64,000 nt of DNA from Jejuia sp. UBA6058. GTDB taxonomy: Bacteria > Bacteroidota > Bacteroidia > Flavobacteriales > Flavobacteriaceae. Of this stretch, positions 51,776 through 61,307 are shown one piece after another. The position numbers and the translations under genes were made by a program. Within the stretch, counting starts at the first letter, position 1, and each line of letters begins with the position of its first letter. The stretch is from the NCBI GenBank assembly GCA_002428965.1, contig DIYI01000012.1:62001-126000 (forward strand), given 5' to 3'. The notes under the pieces were generated by a model that saw nothing but the letters and a program-made list of their open reading frames with translations, did no database searches and was not told where the DNA came from.

Positions 51776-53530
51776 ATGTATAGAAGTCATACCTGTGGCG
51801 AATTAAGAGCGTCGCATGCAAATAAAGAAGTTACCTTATCTGGTTGGGTACAAGGCGTAAGAGATAAAGGATTTATGGTTTATATAGACGTACGAGACCG
51901 TTACGGTATAACTCAATTGTATTTTGATGAAGAGCAAACCGAAGCTTCGATATTAAAAAATGCACAGAAATTAGGACGGGAATTTGTAATTCAAGTTTCT
52001 GGAAAAGTTCAGGAGCGCGCTTCTAAAAACCCAAATATCTCAACAGGTGATATCGAGGTTTTAGTATCAAAACTCACCATCTTAAATGAAGCTAAACTAC
52101 CTCCGTTTACTATTGAAGATGATACAGATGGCGGTGAAGATTTAAGAATGAAATATCGTTATTTAGATATTCGAAGAAACCCTGTAAAAGACAGTCTTAT
52201 TTTTAGACACAAGGTAACTCAAGAAGTGCGTAATTATTTATCTAAGGAAGGATTTATTGAGGTTGAAACACCTTATCTAATAAAATCTACGCCAGAAGGT
52301 GCACGTGATTTTGTAGTGCCGTCTCGAATGAATGAAGGTCAGTTTTACGCATTACCGCAATCCCCTCAAACCTTCAAACAATTATTGATGGTAGGCGGTA
52401 TGGATAAATACTTTCAGATTGTAAAGTGTTTTAGAGATGAAGATTTACGTGCCGATAGACAGCCAGAATTCACACAAATTGACTGTGAAATGGCGTTTAT
52501 AGAGCAGGAGGATATTTTAAATGCTTTTGAAGGATTAACACGTCATTTACTAAAAGAAATTAAGGGTGTAGACATTGAAAAATTCCCAAGAATGCAATAC
52601 GACGATGCGATGCGTTTGTACGGAAACGACAAACCTGACATTCGCTTTGGGATGGAATTTGGCGAACTTAATGAAGTTACACAACACAAAGAATTCAACG
52701 TTTTTAATAAAGCGGAATTAGTTGTTGGAATTGCAGTTCCAGGTGGCAATAGTTATACTAGAAAGGAAATTGATAAACTGATTGATTGGGTAAAACGTCC
52801 ACAGGTTGGTGCGCTTGGTATGGTATATTGTCGCTGTAATGACGATGGTTCCTTTAAATCTTCAGTGGATAAGTTTTACGATCAGGAAGATTTGGCAAAA
52901 TGGGCAAAGATAACACGAGCTAAAGCTGGAGACTTAATTTGTGTACTTTCAGGAGGCACCAATAAAGTGCGCGCGCAATTAAGTGCATTACGCATGGAGT
53001 TAGCAGAACGATTAGGACTACGAAATCCTGATGAATTTGCTCCACTTTGGGTTATGGATTTTCCACTGTTAGAATGGGATGAAGAAACGGAGCGTTTTCA
53101 TGCAATGCATCACCCTTTTACTTCTCCAAAACCAGGTCAATTGGAATTATTAAAAACTGATCCTGGTGCCGTTAAAGCCAATGCTTACGATTTGGTATTG
53201 AATGGTAACGAAATTGGAGGAGGTTCTATAAGAATACACGATAAGGCAACTCAATCTCTTATGTTTGATTATTTAGGGTTTACACCTGAAGAAGCAAAAG
53301 CCCAATTCGGGTTCTTAATGGATGCCTTTCAATATGGAGCTCCACCACATGGTGGCCTAGCGTTTGGATTAGATAGATTGGTAGCCATTTTGGGCGGACA
53401 AGAAACCATTCGCGATTTTATTGCCTTCCCAAAGAACAACTCAGGACGTGATGTAATGATTGATGCGCCTGCCCCAATTGATGATGAACAGTTAGAAGAA
53501 TTAAGTTTAAAACTGAATTTAAAATCTTAA
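51776..53530 (+). CDS. aspS: Aspartate-tRNA ligase
   Basis: 584 residues, the usual bacterial AspRS length. The N-terminal anticodon-binding OB domain (VTLSGWVQGVRDKGFMVYID) is followed by the class II core: motif 1 region with EVETPYLIKSTPEGARDFVV, motif 2 FRDEDLRADRQPEFTQIDCE, the bacterial GAD insert (about 270-415), and motif 3 GLAFGLDRLVAILGG. It charges tRNA-Asp. Whether it is discriminating cannot be said. A terminator follows. Confidence 0.97.
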   Translation: MYRSHTCGELRASHANKEVTLSGWVQGVRDKGFMVYIDVRDRYGITQLYFDEEQTEASILKNAQKLGREFVIQVSGKVQERASKNPNISTGDIEVLVSKLTILNEAKLPPFTIEDDTDGGEDLRMKYRYLDIRRNPVKDSLIFRHKVTQEVRNYLSKEGFIEVETPYLIKSTPEGARDFVVPSRMNEGQFYALPQSPQTFKQLLMVGGMDKYFQIVKCFRDEDLRADRQPEFTQIDCEMAFIEQEDILNAFEGLTRHLLKEIKGVDIEKFPRMQYDDAMRLYGNDKPDIRFGMEFGELNEVTQHKEFNVFNKAELVVGIAVPGGNSYTRKEIDKLIDWVKRPQVGALGMVYCRCNDDGSFKSSVDKFYDQEDLAKWAKITRAKAGDLICVLSGGTNKVRAQLSALRMELAERLGLRNPDEFAPLWVMDFPLLEWDEETERFHAMHHPFTSPKPGQLELLKTDPGAVKANAYDLVLNGNEIGGGSIRIHDKATQSLMFDYLGFTPEEAKAQFGFLMDAFQYGAPPHGGLAFGLDRLVAILGGQETIRDFIAFPKNNSGRDVMIDAPAPIDDEQLEELSLKLNLKS

Positions 53531-53537
53531 GTACGAA

Positions 53538-53560
53538 ATCCCGCCAATGCGGGATTTTTT
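53538..53560 (+). terminator. Rho-independent terminator of aspS
   Basis: ATCCCGC (53538-53544) and GCGGGAT (53549-53555) with a 4-base loop and a run of six T. Confidence 0.9.
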
Positions 53561-53590
53561 GTTAATTTTAATTAATGTAATAGGAAGAAA

Positions 53591-55372
53591 TTGAGTTTCA
53601 GAAGTCTTTTACGACGATTTTTAATTTGGAAATACAAGCATATTTCCGAACGCCAGTTCATTTATATACTTAGCATTTTTGTTGGTTTTCTGGCGGGGTT
53701 AGGAACGGTAACATTAAAAAACTTAACGCACGCCATTCGCGCATTTTTTATTTCGAATGTCTTTCAAGATTACCAAAGTTCGCTCTATTTTATTTTACCT
53801 ATCGTTGGCTTGCTTCTGGTATATGTTGTGAAACAAACTTGGTTAAAAAAGCATATTGGTCATGGCATTTCTACCACGCTTCATGCTATTTCCAAACTAA
53901 ACGGTATTATTCCCAGATACAATATTTATGCAGCACTAATTACCGCGCCTTTGACCGTTGGATTTGGTGGATCTGTGGGGTTACAAGGACCTGCTGTAAG
54001 CGTGGGTTCCGCTCTTGGTTCTAATGCAGCACGCTTATTTCATATGAGTACAAAAACAAGATTATTACTTATAGCCTGTGCTGCTGCGGGCGCTATGGCG
54101 TCCATGTTTAAAGCGCCCATTGCAGCTATAATTTTTGCTATTGAAATTTTTAGTTTAGACATTGCGTTTGCTTCACTTGTTCCACTTTTATTAGCTTCTG
54201 TTTCAGCAGTTGTAACTTCGTACTTTTTCCTTGGAACCGATGTATTGTTGCGTTTTGAATTGACCGATAAATTTCAGATTAACGATATTGGCTTTTATGC
54301 AATTCTGGGTGTGGTTACGGGCTTGATGTCAGTGTACTATTCAAAAGTGTTTTTTGGCATTACCAATTTTTTCAAAAAGTTTGAAAGTCGTGCAAAACGT
54401 TTGCTAATTGGAGGACTTGCTATTGGCACCATGCTTTATGTAATTCCACCACTTTATGGTGAAGGTTATGGTGTAATGAACAATCTTTTAAAAGGTGATC
54501 ACATTGCCGCCATTGGTACAACCCCATTTAATTTAGATTTAGAAAACATCTGGATAGTCATTGGTCTACTGTTAGGAATTACCATTTTTAAGGCTATTGC
54601 TATGACTACTACTTTCGGCGCTGGTGGTGTTGGTGGTGTTTTTATACCAACCTTAGTTATGGGTAGTGCTTTAGGCAATGCCTTTGCAAAAATCATTAAT
54701 AATTTAGGGTTAGACTTTCATGTATCAGAATCTAATTTTACCTTAATTGGTATGACGGGATTGATGGCAGGAGTTTTACACGCGCCTCTTACCGCAATAT
54801 TCTTGATAGCAGAAATTACAGGAGGTTATGAGCTTTTTGTACCCTTAATGTTGGTTGCAGCTATCTCCTTCTCTATTACAAAATATTACATTTCACATTC
54901 TATTTACACCTTGAAATTGGCAAAAAGAGGCGAATTAATTACCCATGACAAAGACAAAAATGTTTTGATGATGTTGGAGATTGATAAGGTAATTGAAACC
55001 AATTTTATTATCCTAAAACCCGAAATGAAACTTCGGGAAGTGCTTGAAAATGCCGTGGCCAAATCCTCGCGAAATCACTTCCCGGTCGTCAATAAAAATC
55101 ATGAATTTTTAGGCGTTATACGTTTGGATGATATTAGGCATATGATGTTTAATACCGAACTTTATGATAAAGTAGATGTGCAAAGTTTGATGCATGCTGA
55201 TGCTGGTATTATCAATTATGAAAAAGACACTATGAATACCATTATGGATAAATTTAAAACCAGTGGGGCTTGGAATTTACCAGTAATCAAAAGCGGAAAA
55301 TATTATGGGTATATTTCTAAATCTAAATTACTAACAGCTTACCGCAGACAACTAATTAATGTAACACACTAA
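53591..55372 (+). CDS. ClC-family chloride channel/transporter with CBS domains
   Basis: 593 residues beginning at a TTG (no ATG precedes the first helix). The ClC membrane domain (about 20-440) has GFGGSVGLQGPAVSVGSALG (125-144) and GAGGVGGVFIPTLVMGSALG (about 339-358), followed by two CBS domains (about 465-590). The family motif is G-x-E-G-P, but here Gln132 (codon CAA) stands where the gating glutamate should be. The second proton glutamate position after Glu185 is Ile186. In well-studied ClC antiporters these residues carry protons, so this protein may be a passive channel. The next gene overlaps by one base. Confidence 0.9.
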   Translation: MSFRSLLRRFLIWKYKHISERQFIYILSIFVGFLAGLGTVTLKNLTHAIRAFFISNVFQDYQSSLYFILPIVGLLLVYVVKQTWLKKHIGHGISTTLHAISKLNGIIPRYNIYAALITAPLTVGFGGSVGLQGPAVSVGSALGSNAARLFHMSTKTRLLLIACAAAGAMASMFKAPIAAIIFAIEIFSLDIAFASLVPLLLASVSAVVTSYFFLGTDVLLRFELTDKFQINDIGFYAILGVVTGLMSVYYSKVFFGITNFFKKFESRAKRLLIGGLAIGTMLYVIPPLYGEGYGVMNNLLKGDHIAAIGTTPFNLDLENIWIVIGLLLGITIFKAIAMTTTFGAGGVGGVFIPTLVMGSALGNAFAKIINNLGLDFHVSESNFTLIGMTGLMAGVLHAPLTAIFLIAEITGGYELFVPLMLVAAISFSITKYYISHSIYTLKLAKRGELITHDKDKNVLMMLEIDKVIETNFIILKPEMKLREVLENAVAKSSRNHFPVVNKNHEFLGVIRLDDIRHMMFNTELYDKVDVQSLMHADAGIINYEKDTMNTIMDKFKTSGAWNLPVIKSGKYYGYISKSKLLTAYRRQLINVTH

Positions 55373-55728
55373 TGGACAATAAAGGATTTGAGGTTAAATT
55401 GAACGGCAAATTGTTAACCAAAGCTGGTTTACAAAATAACCATGGTGTTTTAAGCTGTATTTTGGATGCTACTTTTCGAAAAACAGACAAGAAACAAGAA
55501 CTTTGGCTTAACGTTTCTGGTCTTAATTCAGATACAAATCAATATACAAAATGGATAATTTCCGAAGAACTTGAAGAAGACGACATAGTCTCAATAAAAA
55601 TAATTAATGGCCCATTTGACAAACCCTCAAAATTAGTTGAGCGAAAAGCAAAAGAGCGTACCTTAAAAGAAAAACTTAAAGTATACCATCAATTAAAAGA
55701 AGAACTAAAAGACCATCTTGAGGAATGA
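55372..55728 (+). CDS. Hypothetical protein coupled to the ClC gene
   Basis: 118 residues, no signal peptide. It begins MDNKGFEVKLNGKLLTKAGL, with beta-rich sequence to about 85, and ends with a charged helix (KAKERTLKEKLKVYHQLKEE). Not recognised. Its ATG overlaps the ClC stop by one base, and it overlaps the next gene by 4 bases, so the three form one translational unit. Confidence 0.7.
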   Translation: MDNKGFEVKLNGKLLTKAGLQNNHGVLSCILDATFRKTDKKQELWLNVSGLNSDTNQYTKWIISEELEEDDIVSIKIINGPFDKPSKLVERKAKERTLKEKLKVYHQLKEELKDHLEE

Positions 55729-55970
55729 AAATTTTAAAAGCCCTTACATTAATCTTGTTTCTTATTTCAGCTGCTTTAATCATCTTTGGATTTACTTTAG
55801 CATCTGAAACATCTCAAAAATTAATTGGTTTTGGTGTTGCAATACTTTTTCTTTTAGTGTTTCCTCTATTCTCATATTATAGATGGAAAGGTAAAGACAT
55901 CAAAGATTATATGCTTACAAAGGAGAACTTAGATAAAATGCGTGAAAGCCAGAAAGAAAACAAGTTATAA
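55725..55970 (+). CDS. Small membrane protein
   Basis: 81 residues with two hydrophobic helices (about 4-25 and 33-50) and a charged C-terminus (KGKDIKDYMLTKENLDKMRE). Function unknown. It overlaps the previous gene by 4 bases, at the end of the ClC operon. Confidence 0.65.
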   Translation: MKILKALTLILFLISAALIIFGFTLASETSQKLIGFGVAILFLLVFPLFSYYRWKGKDIKDYMLTKENLDKMRESQKENKL

Positions 55971-55982
55971 AAAAATAAAATT

Positions 55983-56564
55983 CTAGTCTTTTACACATCT
56001 ACAACTTTGCATTATACTAGTACTTACCGTACCTGTTGTACTTACAAGAACATTTGGTTCTATTCGTACCTGTAGATACGAATTTGGAAAACCACCAGAT
56101 GTAGAGGTATAATAATATCCCTTTTCGCCAATATCATTAAACTCTGAAAAATACCAACCACCCGATAGCAAATCAAAACCAACAAGTTCACCTTGTTGCG
56201 CTGCAAGAGGTTTTAAAAACACATGAGCTGCGTTAATACCACCAAGATAATCTATGAGCGTATTCCACTCCTCTTGAGATGGTAAATGCCAACCATCAGG
56301 ACAAGCAGTTTGAGCTGCATTACCTGTATACAATTTGCCATAGATAAAGCAATTTTCAGCTTCATCTTGATAGCAGGTACTTTCGTCATCACCTGTATCA
56401 AAATTTAAATTTTCAGCAAACCAGGTTTGACTTCCAATGGTAACTGTTTTATAAACCTGACCATCACGTGTATCTGTAAACTGATTTAGAGGAGTAACCG
56501 TATCATCATTTGAACATGATAGTAATGCTAACAAGTAAAAAAATATTACAAATTTAAATTTCAT
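55983..56564 (-). CDS. Lipoprotein with Fibrobacter major paralogous domain
   Basis: 193 residues. A lipobox (LALLSCSNDD, Cys17) is followed by the Fib_succ_major domain: VYKTVTIGSQTWFAENLNFD, then YGKLYTGNAAQTACPDGWHL and PSQEEWNTLIDYLGG, with a Cys-containing end (SIMQSCRCVKD). The domain is common in surface lipoproteins of Bacteroidota and Fibrobacteres. Its role is not known; a lectin-like or adhesive function is plausible. Confidence 0.88.
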   Translation of the reverse strand: MKFKFVIFFYLLALLSCSNDDTVTPLNQFTDTRDGQVYKTVTIGSQTWFAENLNFDTGDDESTCYQDEAENCFIYGKLYTGNAAQTACPDGWHLPSQEEWNTLIDYLGGINAAHVFLKPLAAQQGELVGFDLLSGGWYFSEFNDIGEKGYYYTSTSGGFPNSYLQVRIEPNVLVSTTGTVSTSIMQSCRCVKD

Positions 56565-56588
56565 CTTTCTGGTATTTTTATATTCAAC

Positions 56589-57038
56589 TCAATTTAAATT
56601 ACGTCTCATAATAAAGAAACGTTTTAACAAAGCACTTGCCTCTTCCGCCAATATACCTCCTTCTAATTTTGTTTTAGGATGCAACTTCGTATTCATATTG
56701 ATAAATCCCCGTTCCAAATCTCTAGCTCCATAAACTATCCTAGAAATCTGGCTCCAATATAAAGCCCCTGCACACATTTGACAAGGTTCCAATGTAACAT
56801 ACATAGTACATCCTTTTAAATATTTGCCTCCCAAAAAATTAGCCGCTGCAGTAATGGCCTGCATTTCGGCGTGGGCAGTAACATCATTTAACAATTCTGT
56901 TAAGTTATGTCCACGAGCGATGACTTTATTATCAATCACAATAACAGCGCCTACTGGAATTTCTCCTTTTTCAAAAGCCATTTCTGCCTCCTGAAGAGCT
57001 TTTTTCATGAAATAGGTGTCATCAAAAGGTTCTATCAT
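56589..57038 (-). CDS. tadA: tRNA-specific adenosine deaminase
   Basis: 149 residues of the cytidine/deoxycytidylate deaminase fold. Zinc and catalytic residues lie in DVTAHAEMQAI (His/Glu) and TLEPCQMCAGAL (two Cys). GEIPVGAVIVIDNKVIARGH precedes them. The family deaminates adenosine-34 to inosine in tRNA-Arg. Divergent from dxs, whose GTG start lies 39 bases away. Confidence 0.92.
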   Translation of the reverse strand: MIEPFDDTYFMKKALQEAEMAFEKGEIPVGAVIVIDNKVIARGHNLTELLNDVTAHAEMQAITAAANFLGGKYLKGCTMYVTLEPCQMCAGALYWSQISRIVYGARDLERGFINMNTKLHPKTKLEGGILAEEASALLKRFFIMRRNLN

Positions 57039-57065
57039 CTATGCTAAAATACAAATTCAATCTCG

Positions 57066-57073
57066 TACTTTTG
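57066..57073 (+). promoter_or_regulatory. -7 element TACTTTTG of dxs
   Basis: Matches TAnnTTTG, 4 bases before the GTG start at 57078; transcription would start at or within the first codons unless the real start lies further in. The spacing is unusually tight. Confidence 0.4.
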
Positions 57074-57077
57074 CTTA

Positions 57078-58847
57078 GTGCAAAATTCTATTTTAACCAA
57101 CATAAACTCGCCAAAAGAATTACGTCTTTTAGATCAAAAAGACTTGCTTTTGCTTGCAAAAGAACTCCGTGAATTTATCATCAACATTGTCGCCACCAAA
57201 GAAGGTCATTTAGGTGCAAGTTTAGGGGTTGTAGAACTCACCATTGCACTACATTATGTATTTAATACACCAAAAGACGAGTTAATTTGGGATGTAGGTC
57301 ATCAAGCATACGGACATAAAATTTTAACCGGCCGTAAAAACAATTTTCATACTAATCGACAATTAAATGGTATAAGCGGTTTTCCAAAACGAAGTGAAAG
57401 CGAATACGATTCTTTTGGTGTTGGGCATTCCTCAACTTCCATTTCGGCAGCTCTGGGAATGGCAATCGCTTCAAAATTAAAAGGCGAAGACAAGCACCAT
57501 ATTGCTGTAATAGGTGATGCATCCATTGCGAGTGGAATGGCTTTTGAAGGTTTAAATCATGCTGGTGTTACAGACGCCAATTTATTAGTGGTTTTAAATG
57601 ATAATGCCATTGGGATAGACCCAAGCGTAGGCGCTTTAAAACAATACTTAACCAATATTAAAAAAGGCACTCAAAAACGGAATAACATCATTGAAGCTTT
57701 AAATTTTGACTATTCCGGACCAATTGATGGACATGATTTAGATAATATTATTTCTGAACTAGAACGCTTAAAAACTGTTGAAGGGCCAAAATTATTGCAT
57801 ATTATTACAACCAAAGGCAAAGGTTTAAAGCAAGCTGAAATAGATCAAGTAAAATATCATGCCCCTGGAAAATTCAATTCTCAAACAGGAGAACTAATTA
57901 GCAAATCTCCCTCTCAAGAAGCCCCAAAATTTCAAGATGTATTTGGACATACCATTGTAGAATTAGCTAAACAAAATAAAAACATAGTAGGTATAACTCC
58001 GGCTATGCCAACTGGTAGTTCTTTAAAATATATGATGGAAGAAATGCCAGATAGGTCTTTTGATGTTGGCATTGCCGAACAACATGCAGTAACACTTGCC
58101 GCTGGTATGGCTACCCAAGGATTAATTCCGTTTTGTAATATATATTCAACCTTCCTACAACGCGCCTATGACCAAATTATTCACGATGTGGCTTTACAAA
58201 AACTACCTGTGGTATTTTGTTTAGATCGTGCTGGTTTGGTAGGACAAGATGGAGCAACACATCATGGTGTTTTTGATTTGAGCTATTTGCGTTGCATTCC
58301 AAACCTTATAATTTTTGCACCCAGAAATGAAGTGGAACTGCGCAACATATTGTATACTGCACAATTGGGACTTGAACAACCCATAGCCATACGTTATCCT
58401 CGTGGAAGAGGCGTAACCATCGATTGGAGACAAACTTTCTCTAAAATTGAAATAGGTAAAAGCATTCAGCTTAAAAAAGGAAAAACTCTTGCGGCTTTAA
58501 GTGTTGGAACCATAGCAAATAAGGTTTCTATAGCTGTAAAAGATTTAGATATTTCGCACTACGATATGCGTTTTATAAAACCTTTGGATGAAGAAGTGTT
58601 ACATACCATTTTTGAAGAATACGACACCATAATTACCATTGAAGATAATGCTATTAAAGGTGGGTTTGGTTCAGCCATTTTAGAATTTGCTTCGGAATAT
58701 GGTTATAACAACACAATAAAAACCATAGGTATTCCTGATGAATTTATTGAACATGGTAGTGTTGATGAATTACAAGAGCAAGTTGGGCTAGACACTGAAA
58801 GCCTTAAACAGATAATCGACGAACTTTTAATTGAAGCTAATAATTAA
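57078..58847 (+). CDS. dxs: 1-deoxy-D-xylulose-5-phosphate synthase
   Basis: 589 residues, with a GTG start. The thiamine diphosphate site is seen in IGDASIASGMAFEGLNHAG (about 145-163) and LNDNAIGIDPSVG. The transketolase region carries ELIWDVGHQAYGHKILTGRK, FDVGIAEQHAVTLAAGMATQ (about 329-348) and DRAGLVGQDGATHHG (about 382-396). The protein is a little shorter than the usual 620-640. It makes the first committed intermediate of the MEP isoprenoid pathway, feeding the polyprenyl synthase at 41.8 kb. The start could be internal. Confidence 0.95.
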   Translation: MQNSILTNINSPKELRLLDQKDLLLLAKELREFIINIVATKEGHLGASLGVVELTIALHYVFNTPKDELIWDVGHQAYGHKILTGRKNNFHTNRQLNGISGFPKRSESEYDSFGVGHSSTSISAALGMAIASKLKGEDKHHIAVIGDASIASGMAFEGLNHAGVTDANLLVVLNDNAIGIDPSVGALKQYLTNIKKGTQKRNNIIEALNFDYSGPIDGHDLDNIISELERLKTVEGPKLLHIITTKGKGLKQAEIDQVKYHAPGKFNSQTGELISKSPSQEAPKFQDVFGHTIVELAKQNKNIVGITPAMPTGSSLKYMMEEMPDRSFDVGIAEQHAVTLAAGMATQGLIPFCNIYSTFLQRAYDQIIHDVALQKLPVVFCLDRAGLVGQDGATHHGVFDLSYLRCIPNLIIFAPRNEVELRNILYTAQLGLEQPIAIRYPRGRGVTIDWRQTFSKIEIGKSIQLKKGKTLAALSVGTIANKVSIAVKDLDISHYDMRFIKPLDEEVLHTIFEEYDTIITIEDNAIKGGFGSAILEFASEYGYNNTIKTIGIPDEFIEHGSVDELQEQVGLDTESLKQIIDELLIEANN

Positions 58848-58848
58848 A

Positions 58849-59676
58849 ATGAAGCAGCGTTTTACATTTTTGATACTCACCGTATTAATAATAGGTTTTA
58901 CCACCTTTAAGTCTTGCAAAGAAAATAGCAGAAAATTTGAAACTTTGGTATGGTTTGACGAATTTGAAGGTAATGGTGTTATAGATACCACTAAATGGTT
59001 TCATCAAACCAAAATTCCTGCTCATGGTAGTTGGTACAATAATGAAATTCAACACTATACCAATAGAATTGAAAATACATTTCTAGATAATGGCTACTTA
59101 CATATTGTTGCAAAAAAAGAAAGCTTTAAAGACCAAGGCGTTGCTAAGACATACACCTCTGCACGCTTAAACTCTAAATATGCGTTTACTTATGGTCGCA
59201 TTGAGGTTCGCGCTAAATTACCATATGGTGTTGGTACATGGCCTGCTATTTGGATGTTAGGCAAAACTATAAACGAAAAAGGCGCGTATTGGGAAACCCA
59301 AGGTTTTGGTTCTACTAGTTGGCCCGAATGCGGTGAAATTGATATTATGGAACATTGGGGGCACCGACAAAATTTTATTCAAAGTGCATTACACAATACA
59401 TCTAGCCATGGTAATACTAAAAACCTTGGTGGTAGAACTTTGGAGGATGTATCTAATACATTTCATGTTTATGCTGCGGAATGGACCAAAGACAAAATAA
59501 CCTTCAGTATTGATGGCATTGAACATTACACCTACAAACCTGAAATAAAAAATGAGGACACATGGCCGTATGATACCGATCAATATTTATTATTAAACGT
59601 GGCTATACAACCAAAAATTGCTACCACTTTTACCGAAAGTGCTATGCTTGTAGATTATGTAAGGGTGTATCAATAA
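58849..59676 (+). CDS. GH16-family glycoside hydrolase, lipoprotein-like
   Basis: 275 residues from ATG 58849; the TTG at 58831 reads inside the dxs stop region. The N-terminus is a signal ending FKSC (Cys23), which may be a lipobox. The GH16 fold follows with the catalytic EIDIME motif (the acid and nucleophile glutamates) in WPECGEIDIMEHWG. LPYGVGTWPAIWMLGK and ALHNTSSHGNTKNLGG are family-typical. It should cut a beta-glucan or sulfated galactan such as laminarin, agar or carrageenan. Laminarinase-like character is suggested but not proved. It follows dxs by one base. Confidence 0.9.
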   Translation: MKQRFTFLILTVLIIGFTTFKSCKENSRKFETLVWFDEFEGNGVIDTTKWFHQTKIPAHGSWYNNEIQHYTNRIENTFLDNGYLHIVAKKESFKDQGVAKTYTSARLNSKYAFTYGRIEVRAKLPYGVGTWPAIWMLGKTINEKGAYWETQGFGSTSWPECGEIDIMEHWGHRQNFIQSALHNTSSHGNTKNLGGRTLEDVSNTFHVYAAEWTKDKITFSIDGIEHYTYKPEIKNEDTWPYDTDQYLLLNVAIQPKIATTFTESAMLVDYVRVYQ

Positions 59677-59694
59677 AGTTTTTACTTAAATCTA

Positions 59695-61035
59695 CTAAAA
59701 GGAAACTCCTTCAATCTTTTTGAAATTCTGAATGGCTTTACTATCACTCAATAAAGATACATAGTGACAAACGGCAAGTAAACGTTCGTATAAACTTGGT
59801 ACTTTAAAATTTATAGTTTCAGGAAGACGCTTTAGAACAAGCTGGTCGTAATTTGATGACATACCATTAAAACTACGATTTACGGCCGCGGTATAAACAG
59901 ATAGTAATTTATTGATAATTTGATATCCTGCAATTTCTTTATCAATTACTTCTTCGGAATGGTAAATATTCTCTACGCTTATTTTGATAATATCCTTTAT
60001 TTGAGCTTCAAACTTACTTTTATCTAGCAATGCGCAATCGAACGTACCATTTAAAATGGCATTTTCATGTTTCATAAAAATATCTACAGCATCATTGATA
60101 AGCGCACCAATTGCCAAAGCACGTAAATAACCTACGCGATCTTCCTTATTATTAAGCGCATAATAATTTTGAGGAATGATGTTGTCTCGTATAACCTTGG
60201 AGAGATATTCTAAAGCAAACTCTTCTTGAATTAAACCCAAGTTAATGCCATCTTCAAAATCGATAATAGTATAGCAAATGTCATCGGCAGCTTCTACCAA
60301 ATATGCTAAAGGGTGGCGTGCGTAACTTATATCCGTACTACTTCTTTTACTAAGCCCTAATTCATTTGCCACATCTTGAAACGCCTCTTTTTCTGCCTGA
60401 AAAAAACCATATTTTTTATCAGCAATATGTTTAGATGGCTTATTCGGTAAAGATTCTTTTGGGTATTTGGTAAAAGCACCTAAAGTAGCATAGCTTAAGC
60501 GGAGTCCGCCCTCACGTCCTGCTCTACTTTGGGTTAATATTTTAAATCCGTTAGCATTACCTTCAAATTCGCAAAGATCTTGATACTCTTTGTCTGATAA
60601 CTGGTCTTTATATTGTCTACCTTCTCCAGACTTAAAAAACTCGCCTATCGACTTTTCACCTGAATGTCCAAAGGGTGGATTACCAATATCGTGGGCTAAT
60701 GCTGCTGTTGCTACAATAGCACCAAAGTCGTTGGCTTGAAACCCATGAATATTTTGTAGATGTGGATGTTTTTCCAAAACTTTCTGACCTACTTTACGCC
60801 CTAGCGAACGCCCAACCACACTTACTTCTAAACTATGTGTTAAGCGTGTATGCACGAAATCTGTCTGTGATAAAGGAATAACCTGTGTTTTATCTTGTAA
60901 ACTCCTAAATTCTTGAGAAAATATAATACGGTCATAATCTACTTCAAAGCCCAATCGGGTTTCATCTTGTTCTTTTCGCAGTCGTTTATTGGTATCACCA
61001 AAGCGTTTTAAGGATAGGAGTTGTTCCCAATTCAT
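59695..61035 (-). CDS. dgt: dGTP triphosphohydrolase
   Basis: 446 residues. HD-domain motifs are clear: HTRLTHSLEVSVVGRSLG (the first His), ALAHDIGNPPFGHSGEKSIG (the HD pair), and LVEAADDICYTIIDFEDGIN, with the last Asp. It removes triphosphate from dGTP to balance nucleotide pools. The start is the ATG at 61035. Convergent with the GH16 gene. Confidence 0.93.
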   Translation of the reverse strand: MNWEQLLSLKRFGDTNKRLRKEQDETRLGFEVDYDRIIFSQEFRSLQDKTQVIPLSQTDFVHTRLTHSLEVSVVGRSLGRKVGQKVLEKHPHLQNIHGFQANDFGAIVATAALAHDIGNPPFGHSGEKSIGEFFKSGEGRQYKDQLSDKEYQDLCEFEGNANGFKILTQSRAGREGGLRLSYATLGAFTKYPKESLPNKPSKHIADKKYGFFQAEKEAFQDVANELGLSKRSSTDISYARHPLAYLVEAADDICYTIIDFEDGINLGLIQEEFALEYLSKVIRDNIIPQNYYALNNKEDRVGYLRALAIGALINDAVDIFMKHENAILNGTFDCALLDKSKFEAQIKDIIKISVENIYHSEEVIDKEIAGYQIINKLLSVYTAAVNRSFNGMSSNYDQLVLKRLPETINFKVPSLYERLLAVCHYVSLLSDSKAIQNFKKIEGVSF

Positions 61036-61307
61036 AGTTTAAGATTAAGATGCGTGAATATACTAAAGAAATTACTTTAAATTACTCAAAAATTGCCTCC
61101 ACTTTTAAATCAAAATTAATCTTAAAAGATATTTCTCACAGACAAAATACAGTAAAATTAGGCGAACTACAAGTCTTATTTTTGGAGCAAAATCACCTCA
61201 TGAACCTCTTAACATTAGGGTAACATTTTATTCATTTATGATTAACGATTTGGTAACATACTATCGCTGGAAACTATCGATTTTTGCAATGCTGGAACGC
61301 ATCTTTT

